The translations under genes and the position numbers were made by a program. Source: Ralstonia wenshanensis (GTDB lineage: Bacteria > Pseudomonadota > Gammaproteobacteria > Burkholderiales > Burkholderiaceae). Taken from it: 64,000 bases of DNA. The DNA lies in assembly GCF_021173085.1 (NCBI RefSeq), contig NZ_CP076413.1, positions 2,604,001-2,668,000 on the forward strand, written 5' to 3'. Position 1 is the first letter of the stretch. Every line of letters begins with the position of its first letter. The notes under the pieces are model-generated. The model saw only the letters and a program-made list of their open reading frames with translations. It was not told the origin of the DNA and made no database searches. This document shows positions 1 through 8,136 of the stretch, piece after piece.

Positions 1-180
1 TGTGAAGCGCGGTGATCGGAGCTCCATCGTCGACCGTCGAAGGCTCGATCGTGAAGGTCGGACCTCCACGAACGAGCGATGAAACCTTGCCGCACCGCGA
101 TGAACCACATTGGCCGCCTCGGCGAGCCAAATTCATCGCAGCAAAAGTCCTTAACACGCCGCATGGCGCGGCGGCCGGGC
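1..180. other. Left-edge stretch with no confirmed gene
   Basis: I see no recognisable gene here. On the minus strand a frame opens with ATG at about 144 and stays open for about 45 codons to the window edge, so it could be the first part of a leftward gene, but its translation shows no motif I know. Near the right end, TATAGT at 181-186 resembles a -10 box for glcD, although no good -35 lies at 16-18 bases from it; TTAACA at 151-156 is too far away. The box overlaps an in-frame GTG at 185, which argues for the glcD start at 236. Confidence 0.3.
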
Positions 181-235
181 TATAGTGCCCTCCACCCCGG
201 CCACCGCTGCCGGGCACAACGATGAGAGACACCCC

Positions 236-1729
236 ATGAACGCGTCGCTGCCCGCCACCGCCCGCGATCAATCCGCCCTGCAGGCCGAGTTGACCGCCGC
301 GCTGTCCCAGATCGTGTCCGACGACGCGCTGCTCTGGGAGCGCGAAGACACCACCCCGTATGAATGCGATGGCCTCGCCGCTTACCGGCAGGTGCCGCTG
401 GCCGTGGTGCTGCCGGATACCGAGGCGCAGGTCGTCGAGATCCTGCGCGTGTGCCACCGCATGGGCGTGCCCGTGGTGCCGCGCGGCGCGGGGACGAGCC
501 TGTCGGGCGGCGCGATGCCGACGCCGGGCGGGCTGGTGCTGTCGCTGGCCAAGTTCAAGCGCATCATCAAAGTCGACCCCTACACGCGCACGGCGGTGGT
601 CCAGCCGGGCGTGCGCAATCTCGCCATATCCGAAGCCGCCAACCCGCACGGGCTGTACTACGCGCCCGATCCGTCCTCGCAGATCGCCTGCACCATCGGC
701 GGCAACGTCAATGAAAATTCGGGCGGCGTGCATTGCCTGAAGTACGGCCTGACCGTGCACAACGTGCTGCGCGTGCGCGCCGTGATGATGGACGGCGAGG
801 TGGTCGAATTCGGCAGCGAAGCACCCGACGCACCCGGCCTCGACCTGCTGGCGACGGTGATCGGCTCCGAAGGCATGCTGGCCGTGGTGACGGAAGTGAC
901 CGTGCGCCTGATCCCCAAGCCGCAGCTCGCGCAGGTGATCATGGCGAGCTTCGACAACGTGGAAACCGGCGGCAACGCCGTGGCCGACGTGATTGCCGCG
1001 GGCATCATCCCGGCCGGGCTGGAGATGATGGACAAGCCCGCCACCGCAGCCGTTGAGGAATTCGTCTGCGCCGGCTACGACCTGGACGCGGCGGCCATCC
1101 TGCTGTGCGAGTCCGACGGCACGCCCGAAGAAGTGGCCGAAGAAATCGCGCGCATGAGCGAAGTGCTGCGTGCCTCCGGTGCCACGCGCATCCAGGTGTC
1201 GCAAAGCGAAGCCGAGCGCCTGAAGTTCTGGAGCGGCCGCAAGAATGCATTCCCGGCAGCGGGCCGCATCTCGCCGGACTACTACTGCATGGACGGCACC
1301 ATCCCGCGCAAGCACATCGGCACGCTGCTGCGGCGCATCCAGCAGATGGAGCAGAAGTACGCCCTGCGCTGCATCAACGTGTTCCATGCGGGCGACGGCA
1401 ATATGCACCCGCTCATCCTCTTCAACGGCGAAGACCAGGACGAATGGCACCGCGCCGAACTGTTCGGCTCCGACATCCTCGAGACCTGCGTAGAACTGGG
1501 CGGAACCGTGACGGGTGAACACGGCGTGGGCGTGGAAAAGCTCAGCTCGATGTGCGTGCAGTTCTCGGCCGAAGAGCGCGACGCCTTCTTGCGCGTAAAG
1601 GCGGCTTTTGACCCGGCGCGCCTGCTGAACCCCGACAAGGCCATCCCCACGCTCGCGCGCTGCGCCGAATACGGCAAGCTGCACGTGCGCAACGGCCTGC
1701 TGCCGCATCCGGACCTGCCCCGCTTCTGA
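236..1729 (+). CDS. glcD: Glycolate oxidase FAD-binding subunit GlcD
   Basis: FAD-linked oxidase that, with GlcE and GlcF, oxidises glycolate to glyoxylate and passes electrons to the respiratory chain. The 497-residue protein has the PCMH-type FAD fold with RGAGTSLSGG at about 83-92. Its C-terminal half carries HAGDGNMHP and GGTVTGEHGVGVEK, both typical of the GlcD/D-lactate dehydrogenase family. The frame extends upstream to a GTG at 185, but I chose ATG 236 because homology begins there and a -10-like TATAGT overlaps 185. GlcE and GlcF follow downstream on the same strand, separated from glcD by a channel gene. A D-lactate or other 2-hydroxy acid dehydrogenase is the main alternative, but the glcE/glcF context favours glycolate. 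Confidence 0.9.
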   Translation: MNASLPATARDQSALQAELTAALSQIVSDDALLWEREDTTPYECDGLAAYRQVPLAVVLPDTEAQVVEILRVCHRMGVPVVPRGAGTSLSGGAMPTPGGLVLSLAKFKRIIKVDPYTRTAVVQPGVRNLAISEAANPHGLYYAPDPSSQIACTIGGNVNENSGGVHCLKYGLTVHNVLRVRAVMMDGEVVEFGSEAPDAPGLDLLATVIGSEGMLAVVTEVTVRLIPKPQLAQVIMASFDNVETGGNAVADVIAAGIIPAGLEMMDKPATAAVEEFVCAGYDLDAAAILLCESDGTPEEVAEEIARMSEVLRASGATRIQVSQSEAERLKFWSGRKNAFPAAGRISPDYYCMDGTIPRKHIGTLLRRIQQMEQKYALRCINVFHAGDGNMHPLILFNGEDQDEWHRAELFGSDILETCVELGGTVTGEHGVGVEKLSSMCVQFSAEERDAFLRVKAAFDPARLLNPDKAIPTLARCAEYGKLHVRNGLLPHPDLPRF

Positions 1730-1742
1730 GCTCGCGACGGCC

Positions 1743-2678
1743 ATGAGGAATCCGCCCCGCAACAGCCGCAACCGATGGCACGCCCATAACGCGCGCCTTG
1801 GCGAGTATCTCGGCAAACCCGAGAGCGGCTGGCGCGCGCGCTGGTACACCGTCATCTTCGAAGCCGATACGCGCGCCGGCAGGCTGTTCGACCTGACCCT
1901 GCTGGGGGCCATCCTCGCCAGCGTGCTGGTGGTGATGCTCGACAGCCTGCCGAGCGTCAGCGGCCGCGCGGGCACGCTGTTCACGGTGCTCGAGTGGCTT
2001 TTCACGCTGCTGTTCACGGCGGAATACGCTATGCGCATCCTCGTGGTGCGCAGGCCCTGGCGCTACGTGCTCAGCTTCTACGGCGTCATCGATTTCATCT
2101 CGATCCTGCCGACGTGGCTGGCGATCTTTGTGCCCGAGTTGGCCTACCTGCTCGACGTGCGGCTGCTGCGCCTGCTGCGGATCTTCCGGATCCTGAAGAT
2201 CACGGTCTACTTTGAAGAGGCGCAGATCCTGCTGCGTGCGCTGCTGAACGCCCGGCACAAGATCTTCGTGTTCCTGGGCACCGTCTTCATCATCACCATC
2301 ATCCTGGGCACGGTGATGTATGTGGTGGAGGGGCCGCAGCATGGCTTCACCAGCATTCCGGTGAGCATGTACTGGGCGGTCGTCACGCTCACCACCACGG
2401 GCTTCGGCGACCTTGTGCCGAAGACCCCGCTGGGGCAGTTCATCACGTCGATGACCATCCTGCTCGGCTACAGCATCATCGCGTTCCCCACCGGCATCAT
2501 CGGCGCCGAACTGGTGAACACCATGCGCGAAGAGTCCGGCTCCGCCTCCGCCGCCCCACCGCAGACCCGCGCGTGCAGCGGCTGCACGCTGGAACGTCAC
2601 GATACAGACGCCGCATTCTGCAAACGCTGCGGCACACGGCTCCCACTGCTTCCAACGGAGACAGCTGGCAGCCAGTGA
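1743..2678 (+). CDS. Voltage-gated-type potassium channel with C-terminal zinc ribbon
   Basis: A 311-residue ion channel of the six-transmembrane Kv/Kch type. Hydrophobic segments start near residue 50. An S4-like helix at about 138-155 has arginines at regular spacing (RLLRLLRIFRILK). The pore carries the K+ selectivity filter TTTGFGD at 217-223, followed by the S6 helix. The cytoplasmic tail ends in two CxxC pairs (Cys278/281 and Cys293/296), a small zinc-ribbon-like module. The gene lies 13 bases after glcD and 22 bases before glcE, so it is probably co-transcribed with the glycolate oxidase genes. Potassium as the ion is inferred from the filter. The role of the zinc ribbon is unknown. 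Confidence 0.88.
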   Translation: MRNPPRNSRNRWHAHNARLGEYLGKPESGWRARWYTVIFEADTRAGRLFDLTLLGAILASVLVVMLDSLPSVSGRAGTLFTVLEWLFTLLFTAEYAMRILVVRRPWRYVLSFYGVIDFISILPTWLAIFVPELAYLLDVRLLRLLRIFRILKITVYFEEAQILLRALLNARHKIFVFLGTVFIITIILGTVMYVVEGPQHGFTSIPVSMYWAVVTLTTTGFGDLVPKTPLGQFITSMTILLGYSIIAFPTGIIGAELVNTMREESGSASAAPPQTRACSGCTLERHDTDAAFCKRCGTRLPLLPTETAGSQ

Positions 2679-2700
2679 GCTGCCCGCCAGAAAGTTCGAC

Positions 2701-3834
2701 ATGCCAATCACCCCAGATACTGCCCTTTCGCCTGCGCTTTCGCGCTTTCGTGACGCCATCGCCCAGGCCGCCAACAGCCGCACGCCACTCACCCTGCGTG
2801 GTGGCGGCACCAAGGATTTCTACGGCCGCGCACCAGCACCTCACGGCACCGTGCTGGACACACGCGAATGGTCCGGCATCGTCGACTACGACTGCGCCGA
2901 GCTCGTCATCACCGCGCGCAGCGGTACGCCGCTTGTCGAGATCGAAGCCGCGCTGGCCGAGCACCGGCAGATGCTGGCGTTCGAGCCGCCGCACTTTGCA
3001 GCGGACGGAAAACAGGCAACTGTGGGCGGCGCGTTTGCATCGGGCCTGTCGGGGCCGCGTCGGCAGTCGGTAGGGGCTCTGCGCGATTTCGTGCTCGGCG
3101 CCGTCGTCATGGATGGCCGCGGCGACATGCTGAACTTCGGCGGCCAGGTGATGAAGAACGTGGCCGGCTACGACGTCTCGCGCCTGATGGCCGGTGCGCT
3201 CGGCACGCTGGGGCTGATCGTCCAGGTGTCGCTCAAGGTGCTGCCGATGCCGTTCTGCGATGCAACGCTGCGCTTTGCCATGGCGCAAGGCGAGGCCATC
3301 GACACCCTCAATCGCTGGGGTGGTCAGCCGCTGCCGATCGCAGCGTCTGCGTGGATCGACGGTGCGCTGTGGGTACGCTTGAGCGGTGCCGACGCGGCCG
3401 TGCGCGCAGCCATCACCAAGCTTGGCGGCGAGCGCGTTGATGACACAGAAGGGGCCGCGTTCTGGCGCGACCTGCGCGAGCAATCGCATGCATTCTTCGC
3501 CCGCGCCGTGCAAGGCAGCCTGCCGCTGTGGCGCATCGCCCTGCCCCCGGCCACACCGCCTCTGGCACTCGGCCATGCGTCCGCGGACGAGCAACTCGTC
3601 GAATGGGGTGGCGGCCAGCGCTGGTGGATCGACACCGCCAACACCTCCGCCGACGTCATCCGCGATGCAGCACGCAAGGCCGGCGGCCACGCCACGCTGT
3701 TCCGCAACGGCGACCGCGCCAGCGACATCTTCACGCCCGTCGCCGCGCCGTTGATGGCCGTGCACAAACGCCTGAAAGACAGCTTCGATCCGCACGGCAT
3801 CTTCAACCCGGGCCGTCTGTATTCAGCGTTCTGA
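2701..3834 (+). CDS. glcE: Glycolate oxidase subunit GlcE (FAD-binding)
   Basis: Second FAD-binding subunit of membrane-associated glycolate oxidase. The protein has 377 residues, a little longer than the E. coli protein. Family hallmarks are QATVGGAFASGLSGPRR near residue 102 and VMKNVAGYDVSRL followed by GALGTLG near 150-175. These are the PCMH flavin-binding segments typical of GlcE. The C-terminus ends with the usual FNPGRLY motif of this oxidase family. It starts 22 bases after the channel gene and lies 26 bases before glcF, so the three are likely one operon. Confidence 0.92.
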   Translation: MPITPDTALSPALSRFRDAIAQAANSRTPLTLRGGGTKDFYGRAPAPHGTVLDTREWSGIVDYDCAELVITARSGTPLVEIEAALAEHRQMLAFEPPHFAADGKQATVGGAFASGLSGPRRQSVGALRDFVLGAVVMDGRGDMLNFGGQVMKNVAGYDVSRLMAGALGTLGLIVQVSLKVLPMPFCDATLRFAMAQGEAIDTLNRWGGQPLPIAASAWIDGALWVRLSGADAAVRAAITKLGGERVDDTEGAAFWRDLREQSHAFFARAVQGSLPLWRIALPPATPPLALGHASADEQLVEWGGGQRWWIDTANTSADVIRDAARKAGGHATLFRNGDRASDIFTPVAAPLMAVHKRLKDSFDPHGIFNPGRLYSAF

Positions 3835-3860
3835 CTGCCGACTTCTAACGCAAGCCCATC

Positions 3861-5105
3861 ATGCAAATCACGCTCGCGGCGTTCCTGCGCAACACCCCCC
3901 AGGGCGAAGAAGCCCAAAGCATCGTGCAGAAGTGCGTGCACTGCGGTTTCTGCACGGCCACCTGCCCGACCTACCAACTGCTCGGCGACGAGCTGGACGG
4001 CCCGCGCGGGCGCATCTACCTGATGAAGCAGGTGCTGGAAGGCCAACCTGCCGGCGAGGCCACGCGCCTGCACCTGGACCGCTGCCTGACCTGCCGCAAC
4101 TGCGAATCGACTTGCCCGTCCGGCGTGACCTACGGGCGCCTGGTGGAGATCGGCCGCAAGATCGTCGACGACCAGCTCGATGCGAAAGGAGAATCACGCC
4201 CGCTCGGCGAACGCGCCGTGCGCTGGGCACTGCGCGAAGGGTTGACGCGGCCGGCGCTGTTCGGCTCCGCACTCAAGCTCGGGCAGGCCGTGCGGCCGAT
4301 GTTGCCGCAGGTGCTGCGCAACAAGGTGCCAGCCAAGCAACCCCACGCCGGCGTGCGGCCAAGCACCGCACACGCACGCAAGATGCTGCTGCTCGAAGGC
4401 TGCGTGCAACCCGCCATGTCGCCCAACATCAATGCCGCCACGGCACGCGTCTTCGACAAGCTGGGCGTGCAGCTCATCAGCGCAGACCGCGTGGGCTGCT
4501 GCGGGGCCATCCGCTATCACATGAACGACCACGCAGGCGGCCTTGGCAACATGCGCGCCAACATCGACGCGTGGTGGCCACATATCGAAGCGGGCGCCGA
4601 GGCCATCGTCATGACGGCCTCCGGCTGCGGTGCGATGGTCAAGGAATACGGCCACCTGCTGCGCGATGACCCCGCCTATGCCGAGCGCGCGGCGCGCGTG
4701 TCCGCCAAGACGCGCGACCTGTGCGAGGTGCTACCCGCGTTTTCGCAACAGCTTCTGCAGAAGGCCAAGCCTGAAGCACAGCGGCCGCGCGTGGCGTGGC
4801 ACCCGCCCTGCACGCTGCAACACGGTCAGCAGATCCGCGGCGCGGTGGAAACGCTGCTCGGCTCGCTGGGCGTGGACGTCAAGCTCTGCGCCGACAGCCA
4901 CCTGTGCTGCGGCTCGGCGGGCACGTATTCGGTGCTGCAACCTGAACTCGCCTACCGCCTGCGCGATGACAAGCTCGCCAAGCTGCAAGCGACGCAGCCC
5001 GAGCGCATCGTCAGCGCCAACATCGGCTGCGTGACGCATCTGCAGAGCGGCACCGACACGCCGGTCGAACACTGGATCGAACTGGTCGACCGCATGCTGG
5101 CCTGA
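3861..5105 (+). CDS. glcF: Glycolate oxidase iron-sulfur subunit GlcF
   Basis: The electron-transfer subunit of glycolate oxidase, 414 residues. Two ferredoxin-type [4Fe-4S] motifs occur near the N-terminus: CVHCGFCTATCPT at about 26-38 and CLTCRNCESTCP at about 76-87. The C-terminal half contains the two cysteine-rich CCG domains (CCGAIRYH and CCGSAGTY) shared with heterodisulfide reductase and lactate oxidation complexes. It closes the glc cluster. No glcC-type regulator or malate synthase is present within the window. Confidence 0.95.
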   Translation: MQITLAAFLRNTPQGEEAQSIVQKCVHCGFCTATCPTYQLLGDELDGPRGRIYLMKQVLEGQPAGEATRLHLDRCLTCRNCESTCPSGVTYGRLVEIGRKIVDDQLDAKGESRPLGERAVRWALREGLTRPALFGSALKLGQAVRPMLPQVLRNKVPAKQPHAGVRPSTAHARKMLLLEGCVQPAMSPNINAATARVFDKLGVQLISADRVGCCGAIRYHMNDHAGGLGNMRANIDAWWPHIEAGAEAIVMTASGCGAMVKEYGHLLRDDPAYAERAARVSAKTRDLCEVLPAFSQQLLQKAKPEAQRPRVAWHPPCTLQHGQQIRGAVETLLGSLGVDVKLCADSHLCCGSAGTYSVLQPELAYRLRDDKLAKLQATQPERIVSANIGCVTHLQSGTDTPVEHWIELVDRMLA

Positions 5106-5157
5106 AACGAACGCAGCCGGGTTCTATACTTGGCGCTTCGTTTCGCCCGGAGGCCCC

Positions 5158-5535
5158 ATGCTGCAAACCTTCGCGATCCTGTTGACGTTCCAGTCGGTAG
5201 GAGAGCTGCTCACGTATTCGCTGCACCTGCCGGTGCCCGGCCCGGTGATCGGCATGGTGCTGCTGGTCATCTACCTGCTGGTCGACAAGGGCCGCGTGCT
5301 CGAAGTCATGCAGGGCACCGTCAGCGACCTGCTGCGGCACCTGACCATCCTGTTCGTGCCGGCCGGCGTGGGCGTCATGACGCAACTGAACCGCATCGGG
5401 CAGGAATGGCTGCCCATCGTGGTGGCGACCGTCGTGTCGACGTGGCTGTCGATTGCCGCCGGTGCACTCGTCACCCGCGCCCTGATGCGCCGCTTGGGTG
5501 ACAGCGGCGAAGGCAACGAGGAGCTGGCCCCATGA
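5158..5535 (+). CDS. CidA/LrgA-family holin-like membrane protein
   Basis: Small 125-residue membrane protein of the CidA/LrgA family with about four hydrophobic helices. Its PGPVIGMVLL segment near residue 25 and the loop LLRHLTILFVPAGVGVM are characteristic. Family members are holin-like modulators of murein hydrolase export, programmed lysis or export of small metabolites. It is preceded by a good ribosome binding site (GGAGG at 5149-5153), and its stop overlaps the start of the lrgB-type partner by four bases, so the two are translationally coupled. A weak TATACT (5125-5130) may be a -10 box. Confidence 0.9.
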   Translation: MLQTFAILLTFQSVGELLTYSLHLPVPGPVIGMVLLVIYLLVDKGRVLEVMQGTVSDLLRHLTILFVPAGVGVMTQLNRIGQEWLPIVVATVVSTWLSIAAGALVTRALMRRLGDSGEGNEELAP

Positions 5536-6263
5536 ACGCAATGGCTCCCAACCTGCATCAACTCTGGGTCTACCTGGCCGCCAGCCCGCTGCTGGGCCTG
5601 ACCGCCACGCTCATCGCCTACCTGATCGGCGTGCGTCTGCATGAGCGCAGCCGCTTCAACCCGATGGTCAATCCGCTGCTGATTGCGGTGGTCATCCTGG
5701 GCACACTCCTGACGCTCACGGGCACGCCGTACAAGACGTACTTCGACGGCGCGCAGTTCGTGCACTTCCTGCTCGGGCCAGCCACGGTGGCGCTGGCCGT
5801 ACCGCTGTTCCAGCAATGGGCGAAACTGCGCCGCCACGCGCTGCCGCTGATGGGCGGGCTGCTCGCAGGGTCGGTGGTGGCGGTGGTGTCGGCAGTGGGC
5901 ATTGCGTGGCTGTTGGGCGCATCGCCCGAAACGCTGCGCTCGATGGCGCCGAAATCGGTGACGATCCCGATCGCCATGGGCATTTCGGAGAAGATCGGCG
6001 GCGCGCCGACCATCACGGCGGTGCTGGTGCTCATTACCGGCATTGTCGGCGCCACCACCACGACGCGGCTGCTGAACCTGCTGCGCGTGCGCGAGTACAG
6101 CGTGCGTGGCTTTGCCACCGGCATTGCGGCGCATGGCATCGGTACGGCGCGCGCGTTTCAGGTCAATCCGGAAGCGGGCGCGTTCTCGGCGTTGGGCATG
6201 GGCCTGAACGGCGTGCTGACAGCCGTGCTGGTGCCGCTGCTGGCGGGTTGGATTCCGCACTGA
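5532..6263 (+). CDS. LrgB/CidB-family membrane protein
   Basis: A 243-residue multi-pass membrane protein, partner of the LrgA-type protein encoded just upstream with an ATGA overlap (5532-5535). Family features include the PKSVTIPIAMGISEKIGG segment near residue 140 and the C-terminal RGFATGIAAHGIGTARAF region. The pair is known in many bacteria as antiholin-like or glycolate/pyruvate-related transporters. Plant plastid PLGG1, a LrgAB fusion, exports glycolate. That link makes its position next to glcDEF suggestive, but the substrate here is inferred only. Confidence 0.9.
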   Translation: MNAMAPNLHQLWVYLAASPLLGLTATLIAYLIGVRLHERSRFNPMVNPLLIAVVILGTLLTLTGTPYKTYFDGAQFVHFLLGPATVALAVPLFQQWAKLRRHALPLMGGLLAGSVVAVVSAVGIAWLLGASPETLRSMAPKSVTIPIAMGISEKIGGAPTITAVLVLITGIVGATTTTRLLNLLRVREYSVRGFATGIAAHGIGTARAFQVNPEAGAFSALGMGLNGVLTAVLVPLLAGWIPH

Positions 6264-6332
6264 GCCGCCTCCCCCTCCCCCTGGCTTTCACTGCCTGGGC
6301 AATCTGCAACACGCTGCCCAATCCTCCTGAAT

Positions 6333-6358
6333 GCTCCTGACAGAACGCTGTCAGGAGC
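6333..6358. promoter_or_regulatory. Perfect 11-bp inverted repeat upstream of the glyoxalase-fold gene
   Basis: GCTCCTGACAG (6333-6343) and CTGTCAGGAGC (6348-6358) are perfect inverse complements separated by AACG. No T-run follows, so it is a poor intrinsic terminator for lrgB. A dyad of this kind upstream of a small enzyme gene whose cluster ends in a WYL-type regulator looks more like an operator. A CTGTCAT half-site also occurs at 7384-7390, just before the regulator gene. Confidence 0.55.
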
Positions 6359-6440
6359 CCCCCGCCACAATCGCTCCACCTTAACGAGACAGGTTCCCCG
6401 CTCCCTTCAAGCGGCCTGCCTCACCAACCGGAGCGACAAC

Positions 6441-6836
6441 ATGGCAAGCGTGATCAACTGGTTTGAAATCCCCGCCAACGATTTCCCGCGCGCGGTGAAG
6501 TTTTACGAGAACGTCTTCGACACGCAGCTCAAGCAGGAAGACATGGGCGACATGACCATGGGCGTGTTTCCGGCGGGTGAGACGACCATCCACGGTGCGC
6601 TGGTCAAGGGCGAAGGTTTTGCGCCGTCCGACAAGGGCAGCGTGGTCTACCTGAACGCACCCAACCTGGACGCCGTGCTCGAACGCGTAAACGGCAGCGG
6701 CGGCCAATGCGTGTTCGGCCCGATGACGCTGCCCGACCACATGGGCCGCATTGCCCACATCGTCGACACCGAAGGCAACCGCGTCGGCCTGCACGAGCCG
6801 GACGCCAAGACGCAGGCGTATCTGCTACAGCAGTAA
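6441..6836 (+). CDS. VOC-family (glyoxalase/bleomycin-resistance fold) protein
   Basis: A 131-residue protein of the vicinal oxygen chelate superfamily. It starts with the typical NWFEIPANDFPRAVKFYENVF segment and ends in a second half with DHMGRIAHIVDTEGNRVGLHEP, which is the standard single VOC domain seen in YdcJ/PhnB-like and lactoylglutathione lyase-like proteins. A metal-binding role is expected from the family, but the substrate is unknown. It is the first gene of a three-gene rightward set with a cupin and a WYL regulator. The palindrome at 6333-6358 lies about 80 bases upstream. Confidence 0.88.
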   Translation: MASVINWFEIPANDFPRAVKFYENVFDTQLKQEDMGDMTMGVFPAGETTIHGALVKGEGFAPSDKGSVVYLNAPNLDAVLERVNGSGGQCVFGPMTLPDHMGRIAHIVDTEGNRVGLHEPDAKTQAYLLQQ

Positions 6837-6894
6837 CGCCCCCCGAGGCCGGTGCGCGGGCGCCGGCCTTCACTACGAGACAGAGAAGAACACC

Positions 6895-7374
6895 ATGCCG
6901 AGCCAATCCCCGTATCTCATGCGTGCCGCGGATATCACCGCGCGCACGCAGTCGTTTTCTCACCCCTGGAACAGCCTGTCGGAAATCCACGGCACCATGA
7001 TGGGCCGACTGCTCGGGCTCAAGCGCACCGGCGTGAACTTCGCGCGCGTGCCACCGGGCAAGGAATCATTCGTCTATCACTCGCACCAGCGCGAAGAGGA
7101 ATGGATCTACATTCTCTCCGGCGAAGCGCAGGCCGAGATTGACGACAACATCTTCACCGTGCGCCCCGGGGACTTCATGGCCTTCCCCACGGGCGTGGCG
7201 CACCACCTGCGCAACTGCGGCAAGGAAGATCTCGTCTATCTGTGCGGCGGCGAACATCTGAATATCGAGATTGCCGATTTCCCGCGACTGGGCAAGCGCA
7301 TGCTGCGCCGTGGCGAGCAGGTCGACGTGGTCGACATCCACCCGCAACGTGAACTGACGCCCTTCGGCGCGTAG
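6895..7374 (+). CDS. Cupin-domain protein
   Basis: A 159-residue single-domain cupin. Cupin motif 1 is visible as HSHQREEEWIYILSGEAQ at about 60-77 and motif 2 as RPGDFMAFPTGVAHHLRN at about 87-104, including the metal-ligand histidines and glutamate. The frame is open further upstream, but ATG 6895 follows a purine-rich stretch (GAGACAGAGAAGAA) and matches the start of cupin homology. The substrate is not predictable. It lies between the VOC gene and the WYL regulator and may be part of a detoxification or small-molecule modification unit. Confidence 0.85.
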   Translation: MPSQSPYLMRAADITARTQSFSHPWNSLSEIHGTMMGRLLGLKRTGVNFARVPPGKESFVYHSHQREEEWIYILSGEAQAEIDDNIFTVRPGDFMAFPTGVAHHLRNCGKEDLVYLCGGEHLNIEIADFPRLGKRMLRRGEQVDVVDIHPQRELTPFGA

Positions 7375-7400
7375 GGATAGGGCCTGTCATCCTATGCGCA

Positions 7401-7428
7401 TTGCACCCGGGCCGAAGCCCACTACAAT
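7401..7428 (+). promoter_or_regulatory. Candidate sigma-70 promoter of the WYL regulator
   Basis: TTGCAC (7401-7406), a 16-base spacer and TACAAT (7423-7428) form a reasonable sigma-70 promoter. The -10 box overlaps the ATG at 7427, so transcription should begin near 7434. That makes ATG 7436 the likely start codon and the message nearly leaderless. Seen by pattern only. Confidence 0.45.
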
Positions 7429-7435
7429 GCCGCGC

Positions 7436-8125
7436 ATGACCCGCCGCGCCGACCGCCTGTTCCAGATTGCCCAGATCCTGCGAGGCCGCCGTTTAACCAC
7501 GGCGGCCATGCTGGCCGAGCGCCTCGGCGTGTCGGAGCGCACGGTGTACCGCGACATCCGTGACCTGTCGGTCTCGGGCGTGCCGATCGAAGGGGAAGCC
7601 GGTATCGGCTACCGCATGCGCGCGGGCTTCGACCTCGCCCCGCTCATGTTCACCGCCGATGAAGTCGAAGCGCTGGTGGCCGGTGCGCGCATGATCAAGG
7701 CATGGAGCGGCGGCACCATGGCCGACTCGGTCGAAGCGGCACTGGAAAAACTGATGGGCGCCCTGCCTGCCGAGCGCCGCTCCGAAGCCGAGACCACACG
7801 CATCTTCGCGCCCGGCTACGGCATGGGCGACGAGGTCAAGCAGGTCTTTGACACGCTGCATGCGGCGCTTGGCCGCCATGCGGTTGCGCGGCTCGCCTAC
7901 CGCGACGCGCAAGGCCAGTTAACTGAACGCTGCATCCAGCCGCTCGGCCTGTTCTTCTGGGGACAAGTCTGGCTGGTGGCCGCCTGGTGCGAGCACCGTC
8001 AGGACTACCGCACCTTCCGCCTCGACCGCTGCGTCAAGGTCGACATCCTGGAGCGCCACTTTGCCGAATCCGCCGAGCGCTCGCTGGCGGATTTCATGCG
8101 CAAGGTGCGGGGCTCGTCAGACTAG
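7436..8125 (+). CDS. YafY-type HTH/WYL-domain transcriptional regulator
   Basis: A 229-residue regulator with an N-terminal HTH_11 winged helix at about 1-60 (RLFQIAQILRGRRLTTAAML, then SERTVYRDIRDL) and a WYL domain in the C-terminal half, where FGQVWLVAAWCE-like and YRTFRLDR segments occur. WYL domains usually sense nucleic acid or small ligands. Alternative in-frame starts are 7394 and 7427; I prefer 7436 because a promoter -10 box covers 7427. It probably regulates itself and the adjacent VOC and cupin genes, perhaps through the 6333-6358 palindrome; that is inference. Confidence 0.87.
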   Translation: MTRRADRLFQIAQILRGRRLTTAAMLAERLGVSERTVYRDIRDLSVSGVPIEGEAGIGYRMRAGFDLAPLMFTADEVEALVAGARMIKAWSGGTMADSVEAALEKLMGALPAERRSEAETTRIFAPGYGMGDEVKQVFDTLHAALGRHAVARLAYRDAQGQLTERCIQPLGLFFWGQVWLVAAWCEHRQDYRTFRLDRCVKVDILERHFAESAERSLADFMRKVRGSSD

Positions 8126-8136
8126 CGAAGGCAACC

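Noticed and set aside
6846-6869. Hairpin AGGCCGG/CCGGCCT between the VOC and cupin genes as a terminator
   Set aside because: The stem is good but no T-run follows, and both genes run in the same direction with a short gap. Attenuation is possible but unsupported.
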